Positions 7,570-16,321 of a stretch of DNA of 62,635 nt are shown piece after piece. Made by a program: the position numbers and the translations under genes. The stretch's first letter is position 1. Each line of letters starts with the position of its first letter. Source of the DNA: Paucimonas sp. (lineage in GTDB: Bacteria > Pseudomonadota > Gammaproteobacteria > Pseudomonadales > Pseudomonadaceae); NCBI GenBank assembly GCA_031253995.1, contig JAIRVG010000008.1, forward strand, positions 1 through 62,635, given 5' to 3'. A model generated the notes under the pieces. The model saw nothing but the letters and a program-made list of their open reading frames with translations. It was not told where the DNA came from and did not search any database.

Positions 7570-8235
7570 ATGCGGGTATTAGTAGTAGAGGACGACCCTT
7601 CGGTCAGTCATTGGCTCGGTTGCAAGCTGCATGCATGCGGACATAACTGTCGCTTGATCGACAACGGCGAGTGCGCCTTGCAGATGATCGGCAACGAGGT
7701 GTTCGACGTGGTGATCCTCGACCGGATCCTGCCGAAGATGGACGGCATCGAAGTGCTGCAGCGCCTGCATGGCCAGAACCGCCCGCCGATCCTCATTCTC
7801 TCGGCCAACGACCAGAGCAGCGACCGGGTCGAAGGCCTGCGCGCCGGTGCCGATGATTACCTGGGCAAGCCGTTCGACTTCAACGAGCTGCTGCTGCGCC
7901 TGGAGTTGCTGGCGCGCCGTCACCAGCGCCAGCAGCCCAGCGAGATCCTGCAGATCCAGGACCTGCGTATCGACCTGGCCAGCCGCCGGGTACAGCGCGG
8001 GGAAAAGACCATCGAGCTCACCGACAAGGAGTTCAAGCTGCTCCAGGTGCTGGCCGAACACGCCGGCCAGGTGGTCACCCGCGGCATGCTGCTGGAGAAG
8101 ATCTGGGGCTACAACTTCGATCCGCAGACCAACCTCATCGACGTCCACCTGTCCAAGCTGCGCACCAAGCTGGAGAAGGGTTTCGACCATCCACTGATCA
8201 AGACGGTAAGAGCGATCGGCTATGTCCTGGGCTAG
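7570..8235 (+). CDS. OmpR/PhoB family response regulator
   Basis: The 221-residue DNA-binding response regulator has an N-terminal receiver with acidic pocket E7-D8-D9, phospho-acceptor D51 (VVILDRILPKMDG), Ser in the ILSAND switch segment and Lys in LGKPFD. A C-terminal OmpR-type winged helix spans about residues 125-220 (LTDKEFKLLQVLAEHAG, IDVHLSKLRTKLEKG, TVRAIGYVLG). It overlaps the downstream histidine kinase by 14 bases, so the two form a pair. OmpR/PhoB proteins bind direct repeats with about one-turn spacing, exactly the kind found upstream of flp, tadG, the exporter and the heme oxygenase. It is therefore the best candidate regulator of the whole region (inference). Confidence 0.9.
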   Translation: MRVLVVEDDPSVSHWLGCKLHACGHNCRLIDNGECALQMIGNEVFDVVILDRILPKMDGIEVLQRLHGQNRPPILILSANDQSSDRVEGLRAGADDYLGKPFDFNELLLRLELLARRHQRQQPSEILQIQDLRIDLASRRVQRGEKTIELTDKEFKLLQVLAEHAGQVVTRGMLLEKIWGYNFDPQTNLIDVHLSKLRTKLEKGFDHPLIKTVRAIGYVLG

Positions 8236-9607
8236 CCTGCGCCCCCTGCTCGCTACCAGCAGCCTGCGCCAGGCCACCACCATCGCCTTCATCTGCCTGT
8301 TGTTCTCGTTGATCTCCATCGTCCTCAGCAACCAGTTGCTGGAAGTGGTGATGCGCAGCCACGTACGCGACATGATCCTCAACGAAGTGCGCAGCGGCCA
8401 GTTGCAGGGCCGTTTCCGCGACGCCGCGCAGTTGAGCTGGTCGCTGCAGCATCGCCAGACCCTGGAAGTGCGCAAGGAACACCAGGCCCTGGTGATTGAC
8501 CGCGACGGGCGCCTGCTGCTGGGCAATCCCGACTACCTGCCCGACACCTCGCAACTGGGCAGCAGCAAGCCGCGCTGGCACCACACGACCCTGACCGATC
8601 GCAACGGCTACACCGCGGAAATCCTCGGCCTGTCGATTCCCCTGCCGGACGGCGGGCAGTATTTCAGCGCCTTCGACCTGCGCCCGATGCTCGAACGCAC
8701 GCGGATCATCCCCCTGGCCACCGGGGCCGGCCTGCTGCTGTTGCTGCTGTCGATCCTGATCACCGCCCTGCCCTTCGGCCTGCACAACCTCTACCGCATC
8801 AACCGCATCCGCGATGCCCTGGGCCGCTACGCCAACGGTGACTACAGCGCCCGCGCCCCGGCCACCCTGCACGGCGACGAGTTCGACCAGCTGGGCCTGG
8901 AGATCAACCATGGGTTGCTGCGGATCAACAAGCTGATGGACGAGGTCAAGCACATCACCAGCCATATCGCCCACGAACTGCGCACGCCGCTGACGCGCTT
9001 GCAGAGTCGCCTGCTCACTGCCAGCGAGATGCTCGAAGGCCCGGCCCGCGACGAACTGCTCTGCGCGGTACAGGACAGCGAGCGGATCCAGAGCCTGTTC
9101 CGTGCGGTGATGCGTATCGCCGAGGTAGAGACGGGGCGCATGACCTGCCATTTCGAGACCATCGACGTGCGCGATTTGCTGCACGACGTCACCGATTACT
9201 ACCAGCCCCTGGCCGAGCAGCGTGGCTGCCCGCTGCGCCTGGAGGTGGACCCCGGATGCCAGTTGTTCGGCGACCGCGCCTTGCTGTTCCAGGCCCTGGC
9301 CAACCTGATCGACAACGCCCTCAAGTACGCGCCGCCCGGCCTGCCCATCAGCCTGCGTGCCCAGGCCCGCAACGGCCACGGCGAACTGCAGGTGTGCGAC
9401 AGCGGCCCCGGTATCGCCGCTTCGCAGAGCGAGCGAGCGATGGAGCGCTTCCAGCGTCTTGGGGAAGGCAGCGAGACGCCGGGGCACGGGCTGGGCCTGA
9501 CCCTGGTGCGGGCGATTGCCGAGCTGCATGGCGGGGAGCTGCGCCTGGGGGACAACCGGCCGGGGTTGATCGCGACTCTGGCGATTCGGCGGCAGCGGAT
9601 GGGGTAG
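8222..9607 (+). CDS. Sensor histidine kinase
   Basis: The 461-residue inner-membrane kinase partners the upstream response regulator. It has a first transmembrane segment at about 18-38, a periplasmic domain of about 115 residues, and a second membrane segment at about 160-182. A HAMP linker follows (ALGRYANGDYSARAP), then a HisKA domain with phospho-acceptor H251 in HIAHELRTPLTRLQ, and an HATPase_c domain with N-box NLIDNALKYA, CDSGPGIA and GHGLGLTLVRAIAELHGG. The periplasmic sensor does not match a ligand class I recognise. The nearby Fur box and downstream heme oxygenase make an iron- or heme-related signal plausible, but this is inference. Confidence 0.9.
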   Translation: MSWASLRPLLATSSLRQATTIAFICLLFSLISIVLSNQLLEVVMRSHVRDMILNEVRSGQLQGRFRDAAQLSWSLQHRQTLEVRKEHQALVIDRDGRLLLGNPDYLPDTSQLGSSKPRWHHTTLTDRNGYTAEILGLSIPLPDGGQYFSAFDLRPMLERTRIIPLATGAGLLLLLLSILITALPFGLHNLYRINRIRDALGRYANGDYSARAPATLHGDEFDQLGLEINHGLLRINKLMDEVKHITSHIAHELRTPLTRLQSRLLTASEMLEGPARDELLCAVQDSERIQSLFRAVMRIAEVETGRMTCHFETIDVRDLLHDVTDYYQPLAEQRGCPLRLEVDPGCQLFGDRALLFQALANLIDNALKYAPPGLPISLRAQARNGHGELQVCDSGPGIAASQSERAMERFQRLGEGSETPGHGLGLTLVRAIAELHGGELRLGDNRPGLIATLAIRRQRMG

Positions 9608-9647
9608 TGCATGTCGATCTCAAGAACACCTCCAGACAAGCACCTTC

Positions 9648-9702
9648 CTTAAGCATTCTTAATGGTTCCCACCTTGCCCGCCAATTGAGAATAAATCCTA
9701 AT
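9648..9702 (+). promoter_or_regulatory. Putative response-regulator-activated promoter of the flp-tad operon
   Basis: The direct repeat CTTAAGCATTCTTAATG (9648-9664) is followed 9 bp later by TTGCCC (9674-9679, -35) and, 17 bp further, by CCTAAT (9697-9702, -10). The repeat abutting the -35 is the class II geometry of PhoB-type activators. The flp ATG lies 58 bp after the -10. Confidence 0.65.
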
Positions 9703-9759
9703 ATCACCACGCCCCGCCGGGGCCCATTCGCCCCTTCACCCTGTTTCCGGAGACTTGCC

Positions 9760-9957
9760 ATGACCCCACGCATCCGCGCCTTCCTCAACGACGAAAGCGG
9801 TGTGACCGCCATCGAGTACGGCATCCTCGCCGCCGCCATGGCCGCAGCCATCGGCATCATCTTTGGCGAGAACGGGGTGTTCATCAAAGCCCTCAAGGAC
9901 CGCTTCGCCGCCATCGGCGATCAGATCAACGGCAACAAGGGCGGCGCGGCGCAGTAA
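9760..9957 (+). CDS. flp: Flp-type (type IVb) pilin subunit
   Basis: This 65-residue prepilin is the major subunit of the Tad (Flp) pilus. A short basic leader ends in Gly14 and is followed by VTAIEYG, so the prepilin peptidase should cut between G14 and V15. The mature chain then has Glu and Tyr at positions 5 and 6, the Flp hallmark, followed by an Ala/Ile-rich hydrophobic helix. The ATG follows a putative regulated promoter and precedes the prepilin peptidase by 18 bp. It is the first gene of a long, tightly packed operon. Confidence 0.9.
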   Translation: MTPRIRAFLNDESGVTAIEYGILAAAMAAAIGIIFGENGVFIKALKDRFAAIGDQINGNKGGAAQ

Positions 9958-9975
9958 GCCGGCCAACCCTGCCCG

Positions 9976-10533
9976 ATGAACAGCACTTTCGCCCTCGTCG
10001 TCCTGCTCCCCGCCCTGTGCTGGGTGGTCTGCTCGGACCTGCTCTACCGCCGCATCCACAACCTGCTGGTGGTGCTGCTGCTCCTGGTCTGGTGCGCCCT
10101 GCCGCTGTTCGCCCTGGTGGGCCTCGGCCCCTGGGCGGAACTGTCCGGCGAGGCCGTGCTGAACCGCACCGGCAGCGCGCTGTTCGGCGCCGCGCTGGTG
10201 CTGGCGGTGGGCTTCATGCTGTTCAACCTCGGCCAGGTCGGCGCCGGTGACGTCAAGCTGATGAGCGTGCTGTGCCTGTGGAGCGCCGGCAACCAGATGG
10301 CGTTCCTGATCGTCACGGCCCTCGCCGGCGGCATCCTGGCCCTCGGCATGCCGCTGCTGACCCCGCTGGAACAAGCCGTCGCGCTGCTCTGGCAACGCCT
10401 CGCCGGGCACTGGCCAAGGCTCGGCATCGCCATCCCCACGGTGCTCACCAGCGAACGCCCGCAAGGCCTGCCCTACGGCCTGGCGATCGCCACCGGCGCT
10501 CTCTACACCCTGCTGTTTCCCATTAACTCCTGA
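9976..10533 (+). CDS. tadV: Prepilin peptidase of the Tad system (CpaA/TadV/FppA family)
   Basis: The 185-residue polytopic membrane aspartyl protease is expected to remove the leader of Flp and of the TadE/TadF pseudopilins. Both catalytic aspartates are visible: D21 in CSDLLYRRIHN and D92 in the GxGD motif (GAGDVKLM). It lacks the N-terminal methyltransferase region of PilD, as usual for TadV. It lies 18 bp after flp in the same operon. Confidence 0.9.
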   Translation: MNSTFALVVLLPALCWVVCSDLLYRRIHNLLVVLLLLVWCALPLFALVGLGPWAELSGEAVLNRTGSALFGAALVLAVGFMLFNLGQVGAGDVKLMSVLCLWSAGNQMAFLIVTALAGGILALGMPLLTPLEQAVALLWQRLAGHWPRLGIAIPTVLTSERPQGLPYGLAIATGALYTLLFPINS

Positions 10534-10548
10534 CGATCCGGTTGCCCC

Positions 10549-11463
10549 ATGAAAACCCCTTCCGTCCTCTTGCTGGCAGGCGCCCTGACCCTGGCCGGCG
10601 GCGCCGCCCTGCTGGCGCGCGTGCTGCTCGCCCCGGCCGCCGCACCGGTTGCCACGCAGGCCCCCGAGGCTGCGCCAAGCGCGGTGGCCAAGTCCGCCGT
10701 GCTGGTCGCCACCCGTGAACTCAAGCCCGGCCAGTTCATCGACCACAGCCTGCTGCGCTGGCAGGAAACCGACAGCGTGCTGCCGGCCGACCAGGTCTAC
10801 CTGCGCGGGCAGGACGACATGGGCCTGGTGGTCGGTGCCACCGTGCGCCGCGCCGTGGCCGCCGGCCAGCCGCTGTATGCCAATGCCCTGGTGCGCCCCG
10901 GCGAACCGGGCTTCCTCGCCAGCGTCCTGACCCCCGGCATGCGCGCCCTGACCCTGCCGACCACTTCCGTGGCCGCCGGCCAGGGCCTGGTGGGCCCGGG
11001 TGACCGGGTCGACATCATCCTCTCGCTCAACAGCAACGCCCTCAAGGGCCGGGAACTGATCCCCGGCCACATGTATCCACCGCCCTTCGCCGCCCAGACC
11101 CTGTTGCGCGATGTGCGCGTGCTGGCCATCAACCGCAATGCCCGCTCCCTCGATCACAGCCTGAGGGCCAAGACCCCGGAGACGTCGGGCAAGGCCAAGG
11201 CAGACGAACTGCAACTGTTCGATACCGTCAGCGTCGAAGTCACCCCGCGCCAGGCCGAGCGCCTGGCCCTGAGCAAGGAAGTCGGCGTGCTCCAGCTGGC
11301 CCTGCGCAGCAACCGCGAAACTAGCGACGGCCTGCCACGCAGCGGCGATCGCCAGGTGACACGCCTCGACCAGGCCACCGACATCTACCCGGACAGCGTG
11401 CCCGCGCCGGTGATGCTGTATCGCGGCAATACCAGCGAAATCGTGCTGCCGCCCAGCTACTGA
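10549..11463 (+). CDS. rcpC: Flp pilus assembly protein RcpC/CpaB
   Basis: This 304-residue periplasmic protein has an N-terminal signal anchor (residues 5-30) followed by a SAF domain (about 45-110; ATRELKPGQFIDHSLLRW) and a conserved RcpC/CpaB core (MRALTLPTTSVAAGQGLVGPGDRVDIILS). In Tad systems it is found with the secretin and is needed for pilus assembly. It is 15 bp downstream of the prepilin peptidase and 56 bp upstream of the secretin. Confidence 0.9.
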   Translation: MKTPSVLLLAGALTLAGGAALLARVLLAPAAAPVATQAPEAAPSAVAKSAVLVATRELKPGQFIDHSLLRWQETDSVLPADQVYLRGQDDMGLVVGATVRRAVAAGQPLYANALVRPGEPGFLASVLTPGMRALTLPTTSVAAGQGLVGPGDRVDIILSLNSNALKGRELIPGHMYPPPFAAQTLLRDVRVLAINRNARSLDHSLRAKTPETSGKAKADELQLFDTVSVEVTPRQAERLALSKEVGVLQLALRSNRETSDGLPRSGDRQVTRLDQATDIYPDSVPAPVMLYRGNTSEIVLPPSY

Positions 11464-11519
11464 CCCTTCGATCCTGCCCCGCTGCCGGGCATTGACTGGC
11501 CTTTCCGGAATTCCTGACG

Positions 11520-13028
11520 ATGAAGTTCGCCCCTGCATCCCCCACCCTGTCGCTCACCTGCGCGCTAGGCCTCGGCCTGTTCTGCGCCCTGCCGCTGCGC
11601 GCCGAGGTCGTGATCCTCGATCCACCGCTGGAACTGCCGCCGCAATACGAGGAAGTCGCCCAGCCAGTGGACACCGAAGCCACCGCCGAGGAAGCCGACT
11701 ACCCTGTCGCCGCTGCGCCTCGCAAGTACGCGCCGCGCCTGCCGGCGACCCTCACCGAGGTCCGCGAGACCCGCGACGTGCACCTGCTGCTCAAGCAGGG
11801 CCGCCTGCTGCAACTGCCAAAGGCAGCGGCCAAGGTGCTGATCGCCGATCCCAAGGTGGCCAGCTACCAGGCGCCGACCCCGGGCAGCGTCTTCGTCTTC
11901 GCCGAAAGCGCCGGCACTACCACCCTGTATGCGCTGGATGCCGAGGACCAGGTGATCGCCGCGATCCGCGTGGTCGCCGACTACGACCTCGACGCCCTGA
12001 GCAAGCAGATCGCCGCCGAGGTGCCGGGGTCGAGGGTCGAGTTCGGCCCGTCCTCGGCCAAGGGCCTGGTGGTGCGCGGCAGCGTGCGCACGCCGCAGCA
12101 GGCGCGCCAGGTGATCAGCGCGGTGGAAGCCTACCTCGGCTCGCCGAGCAGCAGCCCCAACGGTGCCGGCGCCGCCGGCAACGACGGGCCGCGGGTGATC
12201 AACCAGCTCAAGGTCGAGCTGTCGGCCCAGGTCAACCTCAGCGTGCGCATCGTCGAAGTGTCCCGCAGCCTCAGTTCCGAGCTGGGCCTGAACTGGGAAG
12301 CGACCCTCAAGGACGGCAACTACTTCTTCCGCAGCGGCCGCAGCCTGTTCGACGCCACCACCGGCGCCTTCACCGGCGGCACCGCGACCAACGCCGTGGC
12401 CGGTGGTTTCCACCGCTACGGCTCGACCACCGTCTCCGGCCTGCTCACCGCCCTGTCCCAGGACGGCCTGGCCACGGTGCTCGCCGAACCCAACCTGACC
12501 GCGATGTCCGGCGAGACCGCAGGCTTCGCCGCCGGCGGCGAGGTGCCGATCGTGATCACCACCAACAACAACATCACCATCGAATACAAGCAGTACGGCG
12601 TGATCATGCGCATGACCCCGACCCTGCTGTCGCCCAACCGCATCAGCTTGCACGTGGCCCCGGAGGTCAGCGACCTGTCCGACGAAGGCGCGGTGGAACT
12701 GCAAGGCAACGTGATCCCGGCCTTCAAGGTGCGCCGCGCCGACACCACCGTGGAGCTGGCCAGCGGCCAGAGCTTCGCCCTCGCCGGCATGCTGCGCAGC
12801 AACAGCGCCCAGCAGGTCAACGGCGTGCCGGGGCTGAGCAGCATTCCCGGGGTCGGCCGCCTGTTCGAGACCCACACCTCCAGCCAGGCCGACACGGAAC
12901 TGGTGATCATCGCCACCGCCTACGTGGTCGAGCCGACCACCCCCGGCGAGCTGCAAACCCCCGGTCGCGGCATCCGCACCCTGGACGCGCAACTGCCGGC
13001 CCAGGCTTCCGCCGGCTACCTGTACTGA
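11520..13028 (+). CDS. rcpA: Tad outer-membrane secretin RcpA/CpaC
   Basis: The 502-residue protein has a cleavable signal peptide ending near LPLRA (about residue 25), an N-terminal pilus-specific domain (DVHLLLKQGRLLQLPKAAAK), a BON-like segment (about 150-200) and a type II/III secretin domain (about 300-495). Secretin motifs include VLAEPNLTAMSGETAGFAAGG and VPGLSSIPGVGRLFETH. It should form the multimeric outer-membrane channel for the Flp pilus. Confidence 0.92.
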   Translation: MKFAPASPTLSLTCALGLGLFCALPLRAEVVILDPPLELPPQYEEVAQPVDTEATAEEADYPVAAAPRKYAPRLPATLTEVRETRDVHLLLKQGRLLQLPKAAAKVLIADPKVASYQAPTPGSVFVFAESAGTTTLYALDAEDQVIAAIRVVADYDLDALSKQIAAEVPGSRVEFGPSSAKGLVVRGSVRTPQQARQVISAVEAYLGSPSSSPNGAGAAGNDGPRVINQLKVELSAQVNLSVRIVEVSRSLSSELGLNWEATLKDGNYFFRSGRSLFDATTGAFTGGTATNAVAGGFHRYGSTTVSGLLTALSQDGLATVLAEPNLTAMSGETAGFAAGGEVPIVITTNNNITIEYKQYGVIMRMTPTLLSPNRISLHVAPEVSDLSDEGAVELQGNVIPAFKVRRADTTVELASGQSFALAGMLRSNSAQQVNGVPGLSSIPGVGRLFETHTSSQADTELVIIATAYVVEPTTPGELQTPGRGIRTLDAQLPAQASAGYLY

Positions 13029-13044
13029 GTTTCGGAGCACTGTC

Positions 13045-13689
13045 ATGCACGCCGCCAAACCGCTTTTCGTCGCCTTGTCCCTGGCCTTGCTGCTGGGCGC
13101 CTGCGACCGCAACGTCAACAACCAACGCGTGGCCATGTACGCGCCGCAAACCCCGCAGGCGCCGATCCAGGCCGTGCCGTCGGCGATGGTCGCGCACCTC
13201 AGCGCCACCGCCGGCGGCGGCCTGAGCCGCGAGTCCCTGGGCGACCTCAACACCATGCTCGGCCGCCAGGGCCGCATCAGCCAGCAGACCCTGACCCTGC
13301 GCCCGTCCACCCCGGCCGGCGAGCAGGTCGCCAAGCGCCTTGAGCAGGTGCTGAACCAGCTCGGCGCACGCCAGGTGATCGTCGCCCCGACCCAGCTGGA
13401 CAAGGCCCAGGGCGCCGACCTGCAGGTGGTGTCCGAAGCGCTGGTGGCGCAGATCCCCGATTGCGCCATCGCCGACCCCAGCCGCTGGGCCGTCAAGCCC
13501 TACCGCGCCGTCGGTGACCTGGGCTGCGCCAACCGCGCCAACATCGCGCGCATGGTCGCCGACCCGCGCGACCTCAACCGCGCCCAGAGCCTCGACAGTG
13601 CCGACGGCGTCGCCGCGGTCAACGCGGTGGAGCGCTACCAGCGCCACGAAACCGTGGAACTGCTGGACATCAACTTCAACAAGGACTGA
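13045..13689 (+). CDS. CpaD-family pilus assembly lipoprotein
   Basis: This 214-residue predicted lipoprotein has a signal peptide with lipobox LLGAC (Cys20). The C-terminal block GCANRANIARMVADPRDL is the hallmark of CpaD-family Tad proteins. It is probably an outer-membrane accessory for the secretin. It lies 16 bp after rcpA and 12 bp before tadZ. P. aeruginosa-type loci use differently named lipoproteins here, so I leave the symbol blank. Confidence 0.85.
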   Translation: MHAAKPLFVALSLALLLGACDRNVNNQRVAMYAPQTPQAPIQAVPSAMVAHLSATAGGGLSRESLGDLNTMLGRQGRISQQTLTLRPSTPAGEQVAKRLEQVLNQLGARQVIVAPTQLDKAQGADLQVVSEALVAQIPDCAIADPSRWAVKPYRAVGDLGCANRANIARMVADPRDLNRAQSLDSADGVAAVNAVERYQRHETVELLDINFNKD

Positions 13690-13701
13690 CGGGAGCGCGC
13701 C

Positions 13702-14934
13702 ATGAACGACACCACACGGATCACCCCGCCAGCCGAAGAGCAACCGGCGCTGCTGCTGTACGCCGCCAGCACCGTCGAGGCCGAACTGTTCGGCCAGTAC
13801 CTGCAACGCCTCGGCCTGCCGGCGCAACTGGCCCGCAGCGGCGGCTTCGGCGCCGCCCTGGAAGGCTGCCGCAACCAGCCGGCGCCGGAAGTGCTGGTGG
13901 TCGATCTCGACGGCCAGGCCTCGCCGTTGCAGGCAGTAGCCGAACTGGCCACGGTCTGCCCGCCGGACTGCCGCCTGATCGCCCTGGGCAGTGCCCATGA
14001 CCTGAACCTGTACCGCGCCCTGCTGCACAACGGGGTCTACGACTACCTGTGCAAGCCGGTGCCGCTGGACCAGCTGGCCAGCACCCTGCGCCGTGCCCGC
14101 GATCCCCATGAAGACCACCGCTCCGGCAGCCGTACCGGGCGCACCATCGCCGTCACCGGCGTCAGCGGCGGGCGTGGCGCCAGCACCGTGGCCGCCGGTC
14201 TCGGCCAGTTGCTCGCCGGACAGCGCCACAGCAGCAGCGCCGTGGTCGACTTCGACCGTGGCCGTGGCGACCAGGCCCTGCTCCTGGGCCATGAAGGCGA
14301 CGCCGGGCTGAGCGCGGCGCTGAATACCGCGCAGATCGACTCGCGCTTCCTCGAACGGGCCCTGGCCCGGATCGACGAACGCCTGTACCTGCTGGCCCAG
14401 CAGCCGGACCTGCGCGCCGCCGACAGCTTCAGCAGCGAACACCTGCTGGACCTCGGCGCCAGCCTCTGCCAGCTGTTCAACCAGGTGATCTGGGACCTGC
14501 CTTCCGGCCGCTGCCACGGCGCCCTCGACGTGCTGGAGCACGCCGACACACGCATCCTGCTCTGCGACTTCAGCGTGCAGGACGCCCGCAACTGCCTGCG
14601 CCTGCTGCGCGAGATCGGCGACGAAAGCAACGGCCAGCGCCTGCTGCTGGTGGGCAACCCGCTGCGCCCGGGGCACCTGGACCTGGTGGAGCGCGCGCAG
14701 TTCGAGGACTTCGTCGGGCACAAGGTCGACCTGGTCCTGCCCCATGCCGGCAGCGTGCTCGCCGACAACCTGCTGGCCGGCCCCCTGGACCTGAACCGCA
14801 CGCCAGCGCTGCAACAGGCCCTGCTCGACCTCGCCGACCTTGCCTGCGGGCGTACCCCGGTGAGCGTTCCGGCGGCCGGCGGCAACCTGATCCTGCGGCT
14901 GCGCCAGGCCATCGGCCGGCGGCGCGCGGCCTGA
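13702..14934 (+). CDS. tadZ: Tad localisation ATPase TadZ/CpaE
   Basis: The 410-residue protein has an N-terminal atypical receiver-like domain (about 15-130) and a MinD/ParA-type P-loop domain (about 145-400). The Walker motif reads VSGGRGASTVA, so the canonical catalytic lysine is missing, a feature shared by many TadZ/CpaE proteins. TadZ marks the polar site where the Tad machine is built. It lies 16 bp before the TadA ATPase gene. Confidence 0.9.
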   Translation: MNDTTRITPPAEEQPALLLYAASTVEAELFGQYLQRLGLPAQLARSGGFGAALEGCRNQPAPEVLVVDLDGQASPLQAVAELATVCPPDCRLIALGSAHDLNLYRALLHNGVYDYLCKPVPLDQLASTLRRARDPHEDHRSGSRTGRTIAVTGVSGGRGASTVAAGLGQLLAGQRHSSSAVVDFDRGRGDQALLLGHEGDAGLSAALNTAQIDSRFLERALARIDERLYLLAQQPDLRAADSFSSEHLLDLGASLCQLFNQVIWDLPSGRCHGALDVLEHADTRILLCDFSVQDARNCLRLLREIGDESNGQRLLLVGNPLRPGHLDLVERAQFEDFVGHKVDLVLPHAGSVLADNLLAGPLDLNRTPALQQALLDLADLACGRTPVSVPAAGGNLILRLRQAIGRRRAA

Positions 14935-14950
14935 CGGGAGGACGCCTGCG

Positions 14951-16321
14951 ATGATCATCCGACACCCGAAGAAAAACCTCGCCGCCGTGGTCGCCGAAGC
15001 GGCCCCGGCCCCCGCGCCAAGCCGCTCCGGCAGCGAGCCGACCCCGGTCCAGCGCGCCGCGCCGCCACGCCCGGCGGACACCCTCGGCACGCAGAACCGG
15101 CGCCTGATCCGCAACCAGCTGTACGACCAGATCGACCCGCTCAAGGCCGCCGCCCTCGGCCGCGACGCCCTGCGCCAGCAGGTCGAGGCGGTGATCCGCA
15201 AGATCTGCGACGACAGCCGCCTGCAGCTGTCGCGCCAGGAAGAGCAAGCGGTCTGCGAGGAAATGCTCAACGAGATGGTCGGCATCGGCCCGATCCAGCC
15301 GCTGCTGCACGACGACTCGGTGAACGACATCCTGGTCAACGGCGCCGGCCAGGTGTTCGTCGAGCGCTACGGCAAGCTGGAACTGTCGCCGATCACCTTC
15401 ATCGACGAAGAACACGTGTTCAACACCGCCCAGCGCATCGCCGCGGCGGTGGGCCGGCGCATCGACGAGGCGCACCCGATGGTGGATGCGCGCCTGGCCG
15501 ATGGCAGCCGGGTCAACGTCATCACCTACCCGCTGGCCATCGACGGCACCACCATCTCGATCCGCAAGTTCATGCGCCGCAACATGTCCCTGGACATCCT
15601 CGCCGAACGCGGGGCGCTGTCCTTCGAGATGGTCGAGGTGCTCAAGCGCGGCATGCTGGCCAAGCTCAACATCGTGGTTTCCGGCGGTACCGGCGCGGGC
15701 AAGACCACCCTGCTCAACGCCCTGTCGCAGAACATCAGCGACGAGGACCGGGTGATCACCATCGAGGACGCAGCCGAGCTGCAACTGCAGCAGCGCCACG
15801 TGGTCCGCCTGGAAACCCGCCCGGTCAGCGCCGAGGGCACCGGCAAGGTCGACCAGCGCGACCTGGTGCGCAACGCCCTGCGTATGCGGCCGGACCGCAT
15901 CATCCTCGGCGAGGTGCGCGGCGGCGAGAGCTTCGACATGCTCCAGGCGATGAACACCGGCCACGACGGCTCGCTGTGCACGGTCCACGCCAACACCCCG
16001 CGCGACGCCATCATGCGTCTGGAAAACATGGTGATGATGGCCGGCATGCAATTGCCGCTGGAGGCCATCCGCCGACAGATCGCCAGTGCGGTGAACCTGA
16101 TCGTGCAGGTGGAGCGCATGCGTGACGGCGGCCGGCGCATCGTCTCCATCACCGAGATCTGCGGCATGGAGAACGACGTGATCCAGACCCAGGAGCTGTA
16201 CGGCTTCACCACCACCAGCGTGGATGCCGACGGCCGCCTGCTCGGCCAGTTCGGCGGCAGCGGCCAGCGTCCGCAGTTCTACACCCAGCACGCGCACCTG
16301 TTCGGCGGAGGGCTGCAATGA
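14951..16321 (+). CDS. tadA: Tad secretion ATPase TadA/CpaF
   Basis: The 456-residue type II/IV secretion ATPase should power Flp pilus assembly. It has a disordered Pro/Ala-rich N-terminus, an N-terminal domain with VGIGPIQPLLHDDSVNDILVNG, Walker A GGTGAGKTT (K251), Asp box ITIEDAAELQL, Walker B ILGEVRGGE and His box TGHDGSLCTVHAN. All catalytic motifs are intact. Its stop overlaps the tadB start by 4 bases. Confidence 0.95.
   Translation: MIIRHPKKNLAAVVAEAAPAPAPSRSGSEPTPVQRAAPPRPADTLGTQNRRLIRNQLYDQIDPLKAAALGRDALRQQVEAVIRKICDDSRLQLSRQEEQAVCEEMLNEMVGIGPIQPLLHDDSVNDILVNGAGQVFVERYGKLELSPITFIDEEHVFNTAQRIAAAVGRRIDEAHPMVDARLADGSRVNVITYPLAIDGTTISIRKFMRRNMSLDILAERGALSFEMVEVLKRGMLAKLNIVVSGGTGAGKTTLLNALSQNISDEDRVITIEDAAELQLQQRHVVRLETRPVSAEGTGKVDQRDLVRNALRMRPDRIILGEVRGGESFDMLQAMNTGHDGSLCTVHANTPRDAIMRLENMVMMAGMQLPLEAIRRQIASAVNLIVQVERMRDGGRRIVSITEICGMENDVIQTQELYGFTTTSVDADGRLLGQFGGSGQRPQFYTQHAHLFGGGLQ

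Noticed and set aside
14160..14215. Missing Walker lysine in TadZ as a novelty
   Set aside because: Loss of the P-loop lysine is common in TadZ/CpaE proteins.
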